From the NCBI GenBank assembly GCA_034432855.1, contig DAOUBA010000014.1:1-41626 (forward strand): a stretch of 41,626 bases of DNA, written 5' to 3'. Positions 8,988 to 18,247 of this stretch are shown here, in pieces. Position numbers and translations under genes: made by a program. The DNA comes from DAOUBA01 sp034432855. Lineage in GTDB: Bacteria; Chloroflexota; Anaerolineae; B4-G1. Numbering within the stretch: position 1 is the stretch's first letter; each line of letters opens with the position of its first letter. The notes beneath the pieces were generated by a model. It was not told the origin of the DNA. It saw nothing but the letters and a program-made list of their open reading frames with translations, and did not search any database.

Positions 8988-11038
8988 ATCAACAACAGAT
9001 CCCACAACCGGCCGTCCAGAGCAAATGGCAGGCGCGCTGGATACTCGTCCGAAGGTCGCCGCGGGTGATCGCGCTGGGCCTGCTGATCCTGTGTCTCTTC
9101 GCGGTCTTTGGCTGGCGCTTGTGGCATCTGCAGTTCGTGCAGGGCGAGTATTACCGCACGCTGGCAGATCGGCAGCGGTTGCGCGTTGTGGACATTCCTA
9201 CGGCGCGGGGCATCATCTACGACCGCAATGGCACGCCGCTCGTGCACAACATCCCCAGTTTCAAGGTGACCATCATCCCTGCCAACCTCCCGGACTACGA
9301 CGTGGTCATCATCCGCGCATCCTCGCCCGGCGAAAAGGATACCGTTGAGGTAACGTTCAGCCCCGAGGCGGAAAACGTCCTCATCCGTCTGGCCGTGCTG
9401 CTCGACGTGCCCTACACGTCGGCCGGCGTGCACGGCGGTGGGGCGCCGCCTGAGCCGGGCCTGCGCGAGATGGTGATCCAGGCAATAGCGAACGGCGCAT
9501 ATTATAGCCCATTGGTGGTCAAGCAGGGCGTCGAACGAGACACTGCGCTGTTGATCGCCCAGGAACGCATCGGCCTGCCCGGCGTCTCGGTCGAAATAGA
9601 CGCCCGGCGCGAGTATCCCTACGGCGCGTTGGTGTCGCAGTGGATCGGTTACATGTTGCCCATCCCCAGAGAATACGAGGAGGCGTACAAAGCCCGTGGC
9701 TACGATCCGGCCGTGGATCGCGTCGGGATAGCCGGCGTCGAGTACACCTATGAGGACACCCTTCGCGGCCAGAAAGGTAAACGGCTGATCGAGGAAGACG
9801 TTGTAGGACGATTCATCCGCGTCGTCGAAGAGCAGGCTGCAGCAGTGCCCGGTGGCAACGTCTACCTGACGCTCGATCTCGACTTGCAGCAGGCCGTCGA
9901 GGAGGCGCTGCGGCGCGGCATGGCCAACGCCAACTCACCGCGCGGCGTGGCCATCGTGATGAACCCGCAGACTGGCGAGATTCTGGCCATGGTCAGCCTG
10001 CCCACCTACGACAACAATCTCTTCACTCAGGGCATCTCGGCCGCCGACTGGCAGCGGTTGAGCGAAGACCCCCATCGCCCGCTGCTCAATCACGCCATCG
10101 CCGACCACTTGCAGCCCGGCTCGACGTTCAAGGTCGTCGTGGCTGCGGCGGCGCTTCAGGAGGAGGTACTGACCCCACGCACGCGCCTCAATTGCCCGGG
10201 AACCATCGTCATCCCCAACAAGTATTACCCCAACGATCCCGGTCGAGCCACGCCTTTCTATTGTTGGAACCACGCCGGGCATGGCTATCTCGACGTAGTA
10301 GGTGGCATCGCCCAATCGTGCAACATTTTCTTCTACAAGATCGGCGGCGGATACGAGCCAGATCGCTTTGCAGGGCTGGGGCCGGGGCGGATTGCCCGCT
10401 ACGCGCGGATGTTCGGTTTCGACCAGCCGACCGGCGTGGAACTGACCGGCGAATCTGGCGGTCACGTGCCTGACCCGACCTGGAAGCGGCTCACCTACGG
10501 TGAATCCTGGTCTACCGGTGATACTTATAACCTTTCCATCGGTGAGGGTTACCTCGAGGTTACCCCTTTGCAGATGCTCAACGCCGTCAATGTCATCGCC
10601 AGCGACGGCACGCTCTACCGCCCGCGCGTCGTCCATCACGTCACCGATGCGCAGGGGAACATCATCCGGCCATTTACGCCCGAGAGCAGCGCCACCCTGC
10701 CCATCAGTCCGGAGAACTGGACGCTGATCCAGCAGGGGATGGAAGGGACCGTAGCCTATGGCACCGCGACGCGCGCCAAGATCGAGGGCATCCGCATTGC
10801 CGGCAAGACCGGCACGGCGCAGTATTGCGACGACATCGCGCGCGCACTCGGCATCTGCCGTGCAGGCTATGCTCAACCGACCCACGCCTGGTTCGTGGCC
10901 TTCGCGCCGGTGGAGAATCCGCAGGTCTCGGTCATCGTCTTCCTCTACAATGGCGGCGAAGGCTCAGTAAAGGCGGCGCCGGTGGCGCGTGAGATTCTGG
11001 AGTATTACTTTAGCCGCAGCCAGCCGGCCACACCTTGA
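8984..11038 (+). CDS. mrdA: Penicillin-binding protein 2 (peptidoglycan D,D-transpeptidase)
   Basis: A 684-residue class B PBP. It has one N-terminal membrane anchor (about 29-49), the PBP dimerisation (pedestal) domain, and a transpeptidase domain with the three catalytic motifs: S-T-F-K with nucleophile S380, S-C-N at 445-447, and K-T-G beginning at K608. It cross-links peptidoglycan in the periplasmic or extracytoplasmic space as the partner of RodA, encoded four genes downstream. The start codon overlaps the mreD stop (ATGA), and earlier in-frame starts would lie inside mreD. Length is normal for PBP2. Confidence 0.92.
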   Translation: MNQQQIPQPAVQSKWQARWILVRRSPRVIALGLLILCLFAVFGWRLWHLQFVQGEYYRTLADRQRLRVVDIPTARGIIYDRNGTPLVHNIPSFKVTIIPANLPDYDVVIIRASSPGEKDTVEVTFSPEAENVLIRLAVLLDVPYTSAGVHGGGAPPEPGLREMVIQAIANGAYYSPLVVKQGVERDTALLIAQERIGLPGVSVEIDARREYPYGALVSQWIGYMLPIPREYEEAYKARGYDPAVDRVGIAGVEYTYEDTLRGQKGKRLIEEDVVGRFIRVVEEQAAAVPGGNVYLTLDLDLQQAVEEALRRGMANANSPRGVAIVMNPQTGEILAMVSLPTYDNNLFTQGISAADWQRLSEDPHRPLLNHAIADHLQPGSTFKVVVAAAALQEEVLTPRTRLNCPGTIVIPNKYYPNDPGRATPFYCWNHAGHGYLDVVGGIAQSCNIFFYKIGGGYEPDRFAGLGPGRIARYARMFGFDQPTGVELTGESGGHVPDPTWKRLTYGESWSTGDTYNLSIGEGYLEVTPLQMLNAVNVIASDGTLYRPRVVHHVTDAQGNIIRPFTPESSATLPISPENWTLIQQGMEGTVAYGTATRAKIEGIRIAGKTGTAQYCDDIARALGICRAGYAQPTHAWFVAFAPVENPQVSVIVFLYNGGEGSVKAAPVAREILEYYFSRSQPATP

Positions 11039-11104
11039 TGGGATGAACGTCGTCCGCTTTCCATAGCGCGGTTATAGCCAGAGACACCTTGCGTTGCCCT
11101 CAAG

Positions 11105-11133
11105 TTTCGCAATCCCGTGTCCTATGCTATAAT
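11105..11133 (+). promoter_or_regulatory. Extended -10 promoter before minC
   Basis: TATAAT at 11128-11133 is preceded by TGC, an extended -10. The best-spaced -35 (TTTCGC at 11105-11110, 17 bp spacer) is weak. It would give a leader of about 20 nt before the minC ATG at 11161, allowing minCDE-rodA to be expressed separately from mreD-mrdA. Confidence 0.5.
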
Positions 11134-11160
11134 TTCCATTGGAAGCCACGAGAGGGACGC

Positions 11161-11847
11161 ATGGGATCAGACGCGATCACCATCAAGGGCATCCGCCAGG
11201 GGTTGCTCGTCACGTTGGGAGAAGGGGACTGGCAGGCAGTATTGCACGCCCTGGGAGCACGCCTGAGCGCCAGTCCATCCTTCTTTCGCGGGGGGCGCGT
11301 TGCGCTCGACCTCGGAACGCGCGAGTTGAGTCGCGCCGAGATCGAACAGGCGCGGGCACTGCTCGCCCGCCACCAAGTTGATCTGTGGGCGGTGATCGGC
11401 ACGAACCCGGTTACCGAACGGGCCGCGCAAGAATTGGGGCTGGCAATTAGTGTGGGGCTGCCCCAACCACGCACGCCCGCTGCTGGGACCGTGCCTGAAG
11501 AGCCCGCCGAAGAGCCGTCCACCGAAGGGGTGGTGGTGCGGCGCACGCTGCGCTCCGGGCAGAGCCTGCGCCATCCCGGTCACGTCGTCGTCATCGGCGA
11601 CGTCAACCCCGGCGCCGAGATCATGGCCGGCGGCGACATCGTGGTGTGGGGCAAGATGCGCGGATTGGTGCACGCCGGCGCCCTGGGGGACGAGAATGCG
11701 GTGATCTGCGCGCTGGACCTGGCGCCCACGCAACTGCGGATCGCCGGGTACATCGCGCGTTCGCCGGAGGAACGCCGACGCAAACCGACGCCGGAGATGG
11801 CCTCCGTGCGCGATGGGCAGATCGTGGCCGTGCCGTGGGGTGGTTGA
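11161..11847 (+). CDS. minC: Septum site-determining protein MinC
   Basis: A 228-residue MinC. The N-terminal domain (about 1-100) is the FtsZ-inhibitory fold, with the G-G-R-V-x-L-D-L-G and S-x-x-E-I block. The C-terminal beta-helix domain (about 125-220) has R-S-G-Q-x-L-x-H-P-G-x-V-V-V-I-G-D-V-N-P and the G-D-I-V-V-W-G-x-x-R-G-x-x-H-A-G-A block that binds MinD. A Pro/Glu-rich linker joins them. It prevents Z-ring assembly away from midcell when recruited to the membrane by MinD. Start is the ATG after the extended -10 promoter, with GAGAGGGA upstream as a weak ribosome site. Confidence 0.92.
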   Translation: MGSDAITIKGIRQGLLVTLGEGDWQAVLHALGARLSASPSFFRGGRVALDLGTRELSRAEIEQARALLARHQVDLWAVIGTNPVTERAAQELGLAISVGLPQPRTPAAGTVPEEPAEEPSTEGVVVRRTLRSGQSLRHPGHVVVIGDVNPGAEIMAGGDIVVWGKMRGLVHAGALGDENAVICALDLAPTQLRIAGYIARSPEERRRKPTPEMASVRDGQIVAVPWGG

Positions 11848-11870
11848 ACGAGGGCGGGGAAGGAGCCAAA

Positions 11871-12680
11871 ATGGCGGCAAGAGTCGTGACAGTCACTTCT
11901 GGCAAGGGTGGAGTTGGCAAGACAACGATCGTCGCCAACCTGGGCGTCGCGCTGGCCATGCAGGGGCAGCGCGTGGTGACGATTGACGCTGACGTGGGCT
12001 TGCGCAACCTCGACATGATGCTGGGCCTGGAGAATCGCATCGTCTATGACTTGGTGGACGTGATCGAGGGGCGCTGTCGGTTGCGCCAGGCACTGGTGCA
12101 CGACAAGCGGCTTTCGGAACTGTTCCTCTTGCCCGCCGCGCAGACCCGCGACAAGAGCGCCGTGCGCCCCGAGGACATGGTGCGCATCTGCGACGAACTG
12201 CGCGAGCAGCACGACTTTATCCTGATTGATTCACCCGCCGGCATCGAGCAGGGCTTTCGTTACGCCACCGCCCCCGCCGACGAAGTGCTCGTCGTCACCA
12301 ACCCGGAGGTGGCCGCCGTGCGCGACGCCGACCGGGTCGTGGGGCTGCTCGAGGCGGAGGAGAAGGGCCCCATCCGGCTGATCATCAACCGCGTCAGGCC
12401 CGAGATGGTCCAGCGCGGCGAGATGCTCGATGTGCCCGACGTGCTCGAACTGCTGGCGATTGACCTCATCGGCATCGTGCCGGAAGAGCCCGCAATCCTG
12501 GTCTCGACCAACCGCGGGCGCCCGCTGGCCTTCTCGGTTGACAGTTCCCTGGCCGGCCAGGCCTTCCACAATATCGCGCGCCGGCTGCGCGGCGAGGACG
12601 TGCCGTTCCTCCCCCTGCGTGAGCCGGGCGTGCTCCAACGACTGTTCCGCTTTATGCGCTCTGGGGGAGACGAACCATGA
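11871..12680 (+). CDS. minD: Septum site-determining ATPase MinD
   Basis: A 269-residue ParA/MinD ATPase. The deviant Walker A, G-K-G-G-V-G-K-T-T, lies at about residues 11-19, followed by D-x-D-V-G-L-R-N-L-D (switch I) and I-D-S-P-A-G (Walker B/switch II). The C-terminus ends in an amphipathic helix (L-Q-R-L-F-R-F-M) that matches the MinD membrane-targeting sequence. MinD binds the membrane as an ATP dimer, recruits MinC and is released by MinE. AAGGAG lies about 5 nt upstream of the start. The next gene, minE, overlaps by four bases. Confidence 0.95.
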   Translation: MAARVVTVTSGKGGVGKTTIVANLGVALAMQGQRVVTIDADVGLRNLDMMLGLENRIVYDLVDVIEGRCRLRQALVHDKRLSELFLLPAAQTRDKSAVRPEDMVRICDELREQHDFILIDSPAGIEQGFRYATAPADEVLVVTNPEVAAVRDADRVVGLLEAEEKGPIRLIINRVRPEMVQRGEMLDVPDVLELLAIDLIGIVPEEPAILVSTNRGRPLAFSVDSSLAGQAFHNIARRLRGEDVPFLPLREPGVLQRLFRFMRSGGDEP

Positions 12681-12946
12681 AGATCATTGACCGCTTGTTA
12701 GGCCGTCGTGAAGCATCGAGTGGCGCGGTCGCCAAGGAGCGGCTACGGCTGGTGCTGGCCCACGACCGCGCGAATATCTCGCCGGCGTTGTTGGACACGC
12801 TCAAAGACGAGATTATCGGCGTGATCTCGCGCCACGTCGCCATTGATGCCGATGGCGTCCAGGTGACCTTTACCCAGACCGCGCGCGAATCCCGCCTGGT
12901 CGCCGATATCCCGCTGGCCGGGCGAAGGCGAAGGCACGTGGAATGA
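12677..12946 (+). CDS. minE: Cell division topological specificity factor MinE
   Basis: An 89-residue MinE, the usual family size. The amphipathic membrane-binding N-terminus (M-K-I-I-D-R-L-L-G-R) is followed by the MinD-contact helix region R-L-R-L-V-L-A-H-D-R and the C-terminal topological-specificity domain. It stimulates MinD ATP hydrolysis, so pole-to-pole oscillation is possible here, unlike in MinJ/DivIVA organisms. It overlaps minD upstream and the rodA start downstream, each by four bases, consistent with tight coupling. Confidence 0.92.
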   Translation: MKIIDRLLGRREASSGAVAKERLRLVLAHDRANISPALLDTLKDEIIGVISRHVAIDADGVQVTFTQTARESRLVADIPLAGRRRRHVE

Positions 12947-14130
12947 ACGGAGCGCGCGTCTGGCGACACTTTGACTATGTCCTGCTCATCACCACCATTC
13001 TCCTCGTCCTCTACGGCGTGGTGATGATCTACAGCGCCACCCACACCAGCCCCGATCCACGCCTGCAAGGACTGTGGCGGCGGCAGGCGATTTTGGGAGC
13101 CGCCGGGGTGGGCGTGATTTTCCTGTTAGCCGCTTTCCCGCGTGATTACCAGTGGCTCGGCGACTTTTGGTGGCTGGCGTATCTCATCGCCGCCGCCTTG
13201 CTGGTGCTCGTGCTCTTTTTCGGTCAAAGCGAGATCGGCGACGTGCGCGGCTGGCTGCGTCTGGGTTCGCTCAACTTCCAGCCTGCGTTCCCGGCGATGA
13301 TCCTGCTGACGATCGCAGTCGCCACCACGCTCAGCCGGCGGCGGCGCAAACGCGGCTCCACGGCCAACCCTCCCCTTTTCGGGGCGCCCAAGACGAGCAT
13401 GGTCGAGACCACCGCCGAGCGCCCCGATTTCACCAGTTACCTGGTCTCCGCCGGGATGACGCTCTCGCTGGCGGCGCTCGTGTTCCGCCAACCCGACATG
13501 GCAACCGCTGCGGTGCTTATCGCTATGTGGCTGGCCGTGCTGTTCGAGTCCGACGTGCCGGCGCGCTACCTGGTGCTGACGGCAGTCGTGGGCCTGGCCT
13601 CGCTGTACCCGATCTGGAGACTGATCGAGGTGCTGGGTTTTGGCTATATGCACAAGCGCATATTGGGCTTCCTCAATCCCGGCGCATCGGACACGGCTTA
13701 TCAACTGCGACAGGCGTTCATCGCCATCGGTTCCGGCGGGATGTGGGGGCAAGGGCTGGGCCACGGCACGCAGAGCCAGTTGCGCTACCTGCCAGTGCGC
13801 CATACCGATTTCATTTTCGCCGTCGTCGCCGAAGAGATGGGATTCATTGGCGCGCTGCTCTTGTTCGCACTGTATCTGATGCTCTTCTGGCGGCTACTGC
13901 GCGTCATCCTGATCGCGCCGGATGCTTTCGGACGATTGCTGGCAACCGGCGTGCTGGCGATGATTCTGTTCCAGTTCTTCGTCAACGTTGGCATGAACCT
14001 CGGTCTGCTTCCGGTCGCCGGGTTGCCGCTTCCCTTCATCAGTTATGGCCCGGCGGCGCTCCTCACGACGATGGCAGGCATTGGCCTGGCCGAGAACGTG
14101 GTGATGCGCCACAAGCGGCTCGAGTTCTGA
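12943..14130 (+). CDS. rodA: RodA-type SEDS peptidoglycan glycosyltransferase
   Basis: A 395-residue SEDS protein with about ten membrane helices. Family features are the N-terminal Y-G-x-x-M-I-Y-S-A-T, the R-G-W-L-x-L-G block, the catalytic-region Q-P-D-M-A-T-A with D185, and a C-terminal G-x-x-P-x-x-G-L-P-L-P-F-I-S-Y-G-P. I call RodA rather than FtsW from its linkage to mreD and mrdA. It polymerises glycan strands from lipid II with PBP2 as partner. Odd points: a hydrophilic insertion at about 131-162 (Arg-rich, then Pro/Gly), and the usual Q-P-S-E block reads Q-P-A-F. The start overlaps minE by four bases. Confidence 0.88.
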   Translation: MNGARVWRHFDYVLLITTILLVLYGVVMIYSATHTSPDPRLQGLWRRQAILGAAGVGVIFLLAAFPRDYQWLGDFWWLAYLIAAALLVLVLFFGQSEIGDVRGWLRLGSLNFQPAFPAMILLTIAVATTLSRRRRKRGSTANPPLFGAPKTSMVETTAERPDFTSYLVSAGMTLSLAALVFRQPDMATAAVLIAMWLAVLFESDVPARYLVLTAVVGLASLYPIWRLIEVLGFGYMHKRILGFLNPGASDTAYQLRQAFIAIGSGGMWGQGLGHGTQSQLRYLPVRHTDFIFAVVAEEMGFIGALLLFALYLMLFWRLLRVILIAPDAFGRLLATGVLAMILFQFFVNVGMNLGLLPVAGLPLPFISYGPAALLTTMAGIGLAENVVMRHKRLEF

Positions 14131-14153
14131 GCATCACGAATATCAAGAATGGA

Positions 14154-14203
14154 CGAATTCCACGAACCCTCCGGAGATTCAAGGCGGAGATTCGTGGAAT
14201 TCG
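14154..14203. repeat. 13-bp inverted repeat of the CGAATTCCACGAA type
   Basis: Arms 14154-14166 and 14191-14203 are exact reverse complements around a 24-nt loop, placed in the short gap after rodA. Similar CACGAAT-type units occur at 26389-26422. It may act as a weak transcription barrier or be a dispersed repeat; there is no T-run to support an intrinsic terminator. Confidence 0.65.
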
Positions 14204-14223
14204 CGTGAATAAGAGGTGATACG

Positions 14224-15075
14224 GTGAATGGACATATCCCTGTATTGATGGTCGAAGGCCAATGCCTGGCCGAGGCCTGGGAAAAGTCGTTGGTTGCCCT
14301 CTACCGCGACGGCTGCGACGTGAGAACCGAGTACGACAAGCCGGACGACCCGCCAAGCAAGGATTGCACGATGACGATCGTGGTGCGCGACCCGCTTGCC
14401 GAGCCGATGATCCATAGGGATTTCCCCGGCGGACTGGAGGACCTTCAGGAGTACGTGATGGAGGTGCTCGACGGCATCAAGGATCACTGCGTGCGCTGCT
14501 CGGCGGACGACCCCGACGATACGCGCTGGGAGTACACCTACCACCAACGGCTGTTCGGCTACTCGGTGCCCGGGTTGGATCAGACGTACGACCAGATCGC
14601 GTTGATCACGGGGCGGCTGGCCCGCGCGCCGCATACGCGCCGCGCGCAGGCCATCACCTGGAAGGTCTGGGAGGACAATTTCTGCTACGACCCGGCCTGC
14701 CTGCAATCTATCTGGTGCCGGCTTTTGCCGGGCGAGGACAAGGTATGGGTGCTGAACACCAACGTGCGCTTCCGTTCCAACGACGCCTACAAGGCCGCCT
14801 TTATGAACATGTTCGCGCTGGCCCAACTACAGGTGCGCATCGCCGAGCGTATCACGGCGCTCTCCGGCCAGGAGGTCAAACTGGGCCGTTACGTCCATCA
14901 GGCCGACAGTTACCACATCTACGGCGCGTATTTCGAAGAATTCGAAAAGCGTTTCCTGCGGGCGCTCGAGACCCGCACCTTCGAGCAACGCACCTTCCGC
15001 TATGAGGCGGTCAGGAGTATAATGGAAGAGGCGATTCCCGGAATCCGCGAGAAGGCGGCGAGGATGGGGAGGTAA
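14224..15075 (+). CDS. Thymidylate synthase-like protein
   Basis: A 283-residue protein whose second half follows the thymidylate synthase fold: R-R at 139-140, probable nucleophile C159 in D-P-A-C-L (compare P-P-C-H in ThyA), R-S-N-D at 184-187, and D-S-Y-H-I-Y at 228-233, the dUMP-binding block. The N-terminal 120 residues do not look like classical ThyA and the catalytic loop is altered, so this resembles the divergent, archaeal-like thymidylate synthase or dCMP/dUMP hydroxymethylase branch. Whether it makes dTMP or a modified pyrimidine cannot be told. ATG at 14224 follows AAGAGGTG. It stands alone after rodA. Confidence 0.65.
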   Translation: MNGHIPVLMVEGQCLAEAWEKSLVALYRDGCDVRTEYDKPDDPPSKDCTMTIVVRDPLAEPMIHRDFPGGLEDLQEYVMEVLDGIKDHCVRCSADDPDDTRWEYTYHQRLFGYSVPGLDQTYDQIALITGRLARAPHTRRAQAITWKVWEDNFCYDPACLQSIWCRLLPGEDKVWVLNTNVRFRSNDAYKAAFMNMFALAQLQVRIAERITALSGQEVKLGRYVHQADSYHIYGAYFEEFEKRFLRALETRTFEQRTFRYEAVRSIMEEAIPGIREKAARMGR

Positions 15076-15076
15076 G

Positions 15077-15104
15077 CGTAAAACGTAAAGCGTAAAACGT
15101 AAGG
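15077..15104 (+). repeat. Heptamer tandem repeat CGTAAAR, four units
   Basis: Four consecutive 7-bp units CGTAAAA, CGTAAAG, CGTAAAA, CGTAAGG directly follow the stop codon of the thymidylate synthase-like gene. This is the same kind of 7-bp periodic array seen inside several genes at 23140-35373. Confidence 0.75.
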
Positions 15105-15112
15105 GTGTAAAG

Positions 15113-15304
15113 ATGACGCCGATATTGAAGCAAGAGCCAGGTAGAGAAGATGAGGATGCAGAACTGGAATTCGAACTGGCCTACCAGCGCACGCTGACGG
15201 TGCAGGAACGGTTTGAGTTGATGTTCCGTAAATCGCGTGAATTGGCCGAGATGTTGCTGAGGCATGGACACCGAAAGCCTGTTGAGATCATTAAACGCGC
15301 ATAG
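15113..15304 (+). CDS. Small protein paired with nucleotidyltransferase
   Basis: A 63-residue, highly charged, predicted all-helical protein. The N-terminus is acidic (E-D-E-D-A-E-L-E-F-E) and the C-terminus is basic and leucine-rich. I do not recognise a named family. It overlaps the following nucleotidyltransferase gene by 41 bp in another frame, an arrangement typical of toxin-antitoxin or regulator-enzyme pairs. It could be a partner or antidote of that enzyme; this is inference from layout only. The ribosome site is weak. Confidence 0.55.
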   Translation: MTPILKQEPGREDEDAELEFELAYQRTLTVQERFELMFRKSRELAEMLLRHGHRKPVEIIKRA

Positions 15305-15709
15305 TGTGCGTTATGTGGTGATCGGTGCGACGGCGTTTCCTGTGCATGGCTACGCACGGGCAACACTTGACATAGATATTTTCATCGAGGCTACACCGGA
15401 GAATGCCCGACGGACACTCGCGGCGCTGCAAGAGGTTAGCTACGATGTGACAGACATCACGGTCAAAGACCTGCTGACCAAAAAGTTGCTCATCCGCCAG
15501 TACCTCCTCGAGACCGACATTCATCCTTTCGTGGCAGGGGTCACGTTCGACGAGGTCTGGTGCAATCGCATCGCAAGTCACATCGGCCAGACGCCGGCCA
15601 ATTTCGCCAGCCTGGACGACTTGATTCGCATGAAGCAGGCTGCCGGCCGTCCCAAGGATATGGAGGACCTGCGTGTGCTGTTGAAACTGAAGGAAGAATC
15701 TGAACGCAA

Positions 15710-15713
<4 letters not shown>
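15264..15713 (+). CDS. Nucleotidyltransferase-fold protein (AbiEii/DUF6036-like)
   Basis: A 149-residue protein with the nucleotidyltransferase core: V-I-G-A-T-A (19-24), H-G-Y-x-R-x-T (28-34) and the metal-binding D-I-D-I-F (36-40). The C-terminal helices contain S-L-D-D-L-I-R-M-K and G-R-P-K-D-M-E-D-L, which are common in the AbiEii-related NTase group. Such enzymes transfer NMP to RNA or protein, and relatives include tRNA-modifying toxins; the substrate here is unknown. Its start lies inside the small upstream gene, and its stop overlaps the glnS start by four bases (ATGA), so GlnRS translation is coupled to it. Confidence 0.7.
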
Positions 15714-17398
<1,685 letters not shown>

Positions 17399-17442
17399 GG
17401 AGGGAAGTCGGAGGTGGGATATGTCCGATTATGGGTTTATCA

Positions 17443-17477
17443 CCCCCCTGCAAGTTTGTTTCGAACCTGCGGGAGGG
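17443..17477. repeat. Imperfect stem-loop in the glnS-MNT gap
   Basis: A C-rich left arm (17443-17456) can pair with a G-rich right arm (17464-17477) around a loop of about 7 nt, with a few mismatches or G-U pairs. It sits midway between glnS and the MNT gene. It could attenuate transcription from glnS, but there is no downstream T-run. Confidence 0.4.
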
Positions 17478-17497
17478 TAGGCTGAAAGGAGCGCGAG

Positions 17498-17863
17498 ATG
17501 CGATTCCAAGTACCAACCGTTGACCGGCGTCGCCGCATCCCCATGCGGGCCATCCGCGCGGTGGCGAAGCAGATCGCTGAGCAGTTTCGACCGGAAAAGA
17601 TCATCCTGTTCGGCTCCTACGCCTACGGCAAGCCCAGGCCGGAGAGTGACGTGGATTTGCTGATCGTGATGGATACCCCTCTGCGCAATCGGGAGCAGGC
17701 GGCGCAGATCGCCCGCGCGATAGATTATCACTTCGGACTGGACTTGGTGGTGCGCAGCCCACAGCAGTTGGCCGAGCGTTTGGCGCTGGGCGATTTCTTC
17801 CTGCAGGAGATCACAGAGAGAGGGAAGGTGCTCTATGCGCGCCCTGACACGAGAGTGGATTGA
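17498..17863 (+). CDS. Minimal nucleotidyltransferase (MNT)
   Basis: A 121-residue MNT-type protein with the family motif G-S-Y-A-x-G-x-x-x-x-x-S-D-V-D-L-L (G39/S40, metal-binding D51 and D53). MNT proteins paired with HEPN proteins form a very common module; in MntA-HepT systems the NTase AMPylates and neutralises the HEPN ribonuclease. The HEPN gene follows with a 29-bp overlap, which fits that arrangement. An in-frame ATG 15 codons in could also start the protein, but AAAGGAG about 7 nt before 17498 favours the longer form. Confidence 0.85.
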   Translation: MRFQVPTVDRRRRIPMRAIRAVAKQIAEQFRPEKIILFGSYAYGKPRPESDVDLLIVMDTPLRNREQAAQIARAIDYHFGLDLVVRSPQQLAERLALGDFFLQEITERGKVLYARPDTRVD

Positions 17864-18224
17864 GAAGGCCGAAGGCGACTTTTACACCGCCAGCCGTGAG
17901 ATGCGAGCCAGAAAAGCACCCAACTATGATGCGGTGTGCTTCCATGCCCAGCAATGTGTGGAAAAATACCTGAAGGCGTATTTGCAGGAACAGGATCAGC
18001 GATTCCCTCTCGTCCATGACTTGGTTGAGTTGTTAGAACTCTGTTTGCCTTATGATGGAACGTTCGAGTTGCAGCGGGACTTGCTGAAGGACCTCACCAA
18101 GTACGCTGTAGAATGCCGTTATCCTGGTGAGATGGCGATCAAGGAAGATGCGCAGGCGGCGTTTCGCGCCATGAAGACAGTGCGCGTCTTCATACGGCAA
18201 AAGTTGGGGCTGCCGGAGACGTAA
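17835..18224 (+). CDS. HEPN-domain protein paired with MNT
   Basis: A 129-residue, all-helical HEPN protein. The block F-H-A-Q-Q-C-V-E-K-Y-L-K-A-Y-L (about 36-50) is the hallmark of the nucleotidyltransferase-associated HEPN group, and Y-A-V-E-C-R-Y-P-G-E (about 94-103) is the conserved second half. I do not see the clean R-x(4-6)-H ribonuclease motif of HepT toxins, so it may be a substrate-binding or non-toxic HEPN member rather than an RNase. It overlaps the MNT gene by 29 bp and the two should form a complex. Confidence 0.8.
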   Translation: MRALTREWIEKAEGDFYTASREMRARKAPNYDAVCFHAQQCVEKYLKAYLQEQDQRFPLVHDLVELLELCLPYDGTFELQRDLLKDLTKYAVECRYPGEMAIKEDAQAAFRAMKTVRVFIRQKLGLPET

Positions 18225-18247
18225 TCTATAGAACCGAGAGGTGTCCT

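Noticed and set aside
17399..17497. T-box or other riboswitch near the tRNA synthetase genes
   Set aside because: No specifier loop or T-box sequence is visible. The region after glnS holds only an imperfect stem-loop, and glnS itself begins inside another gene.
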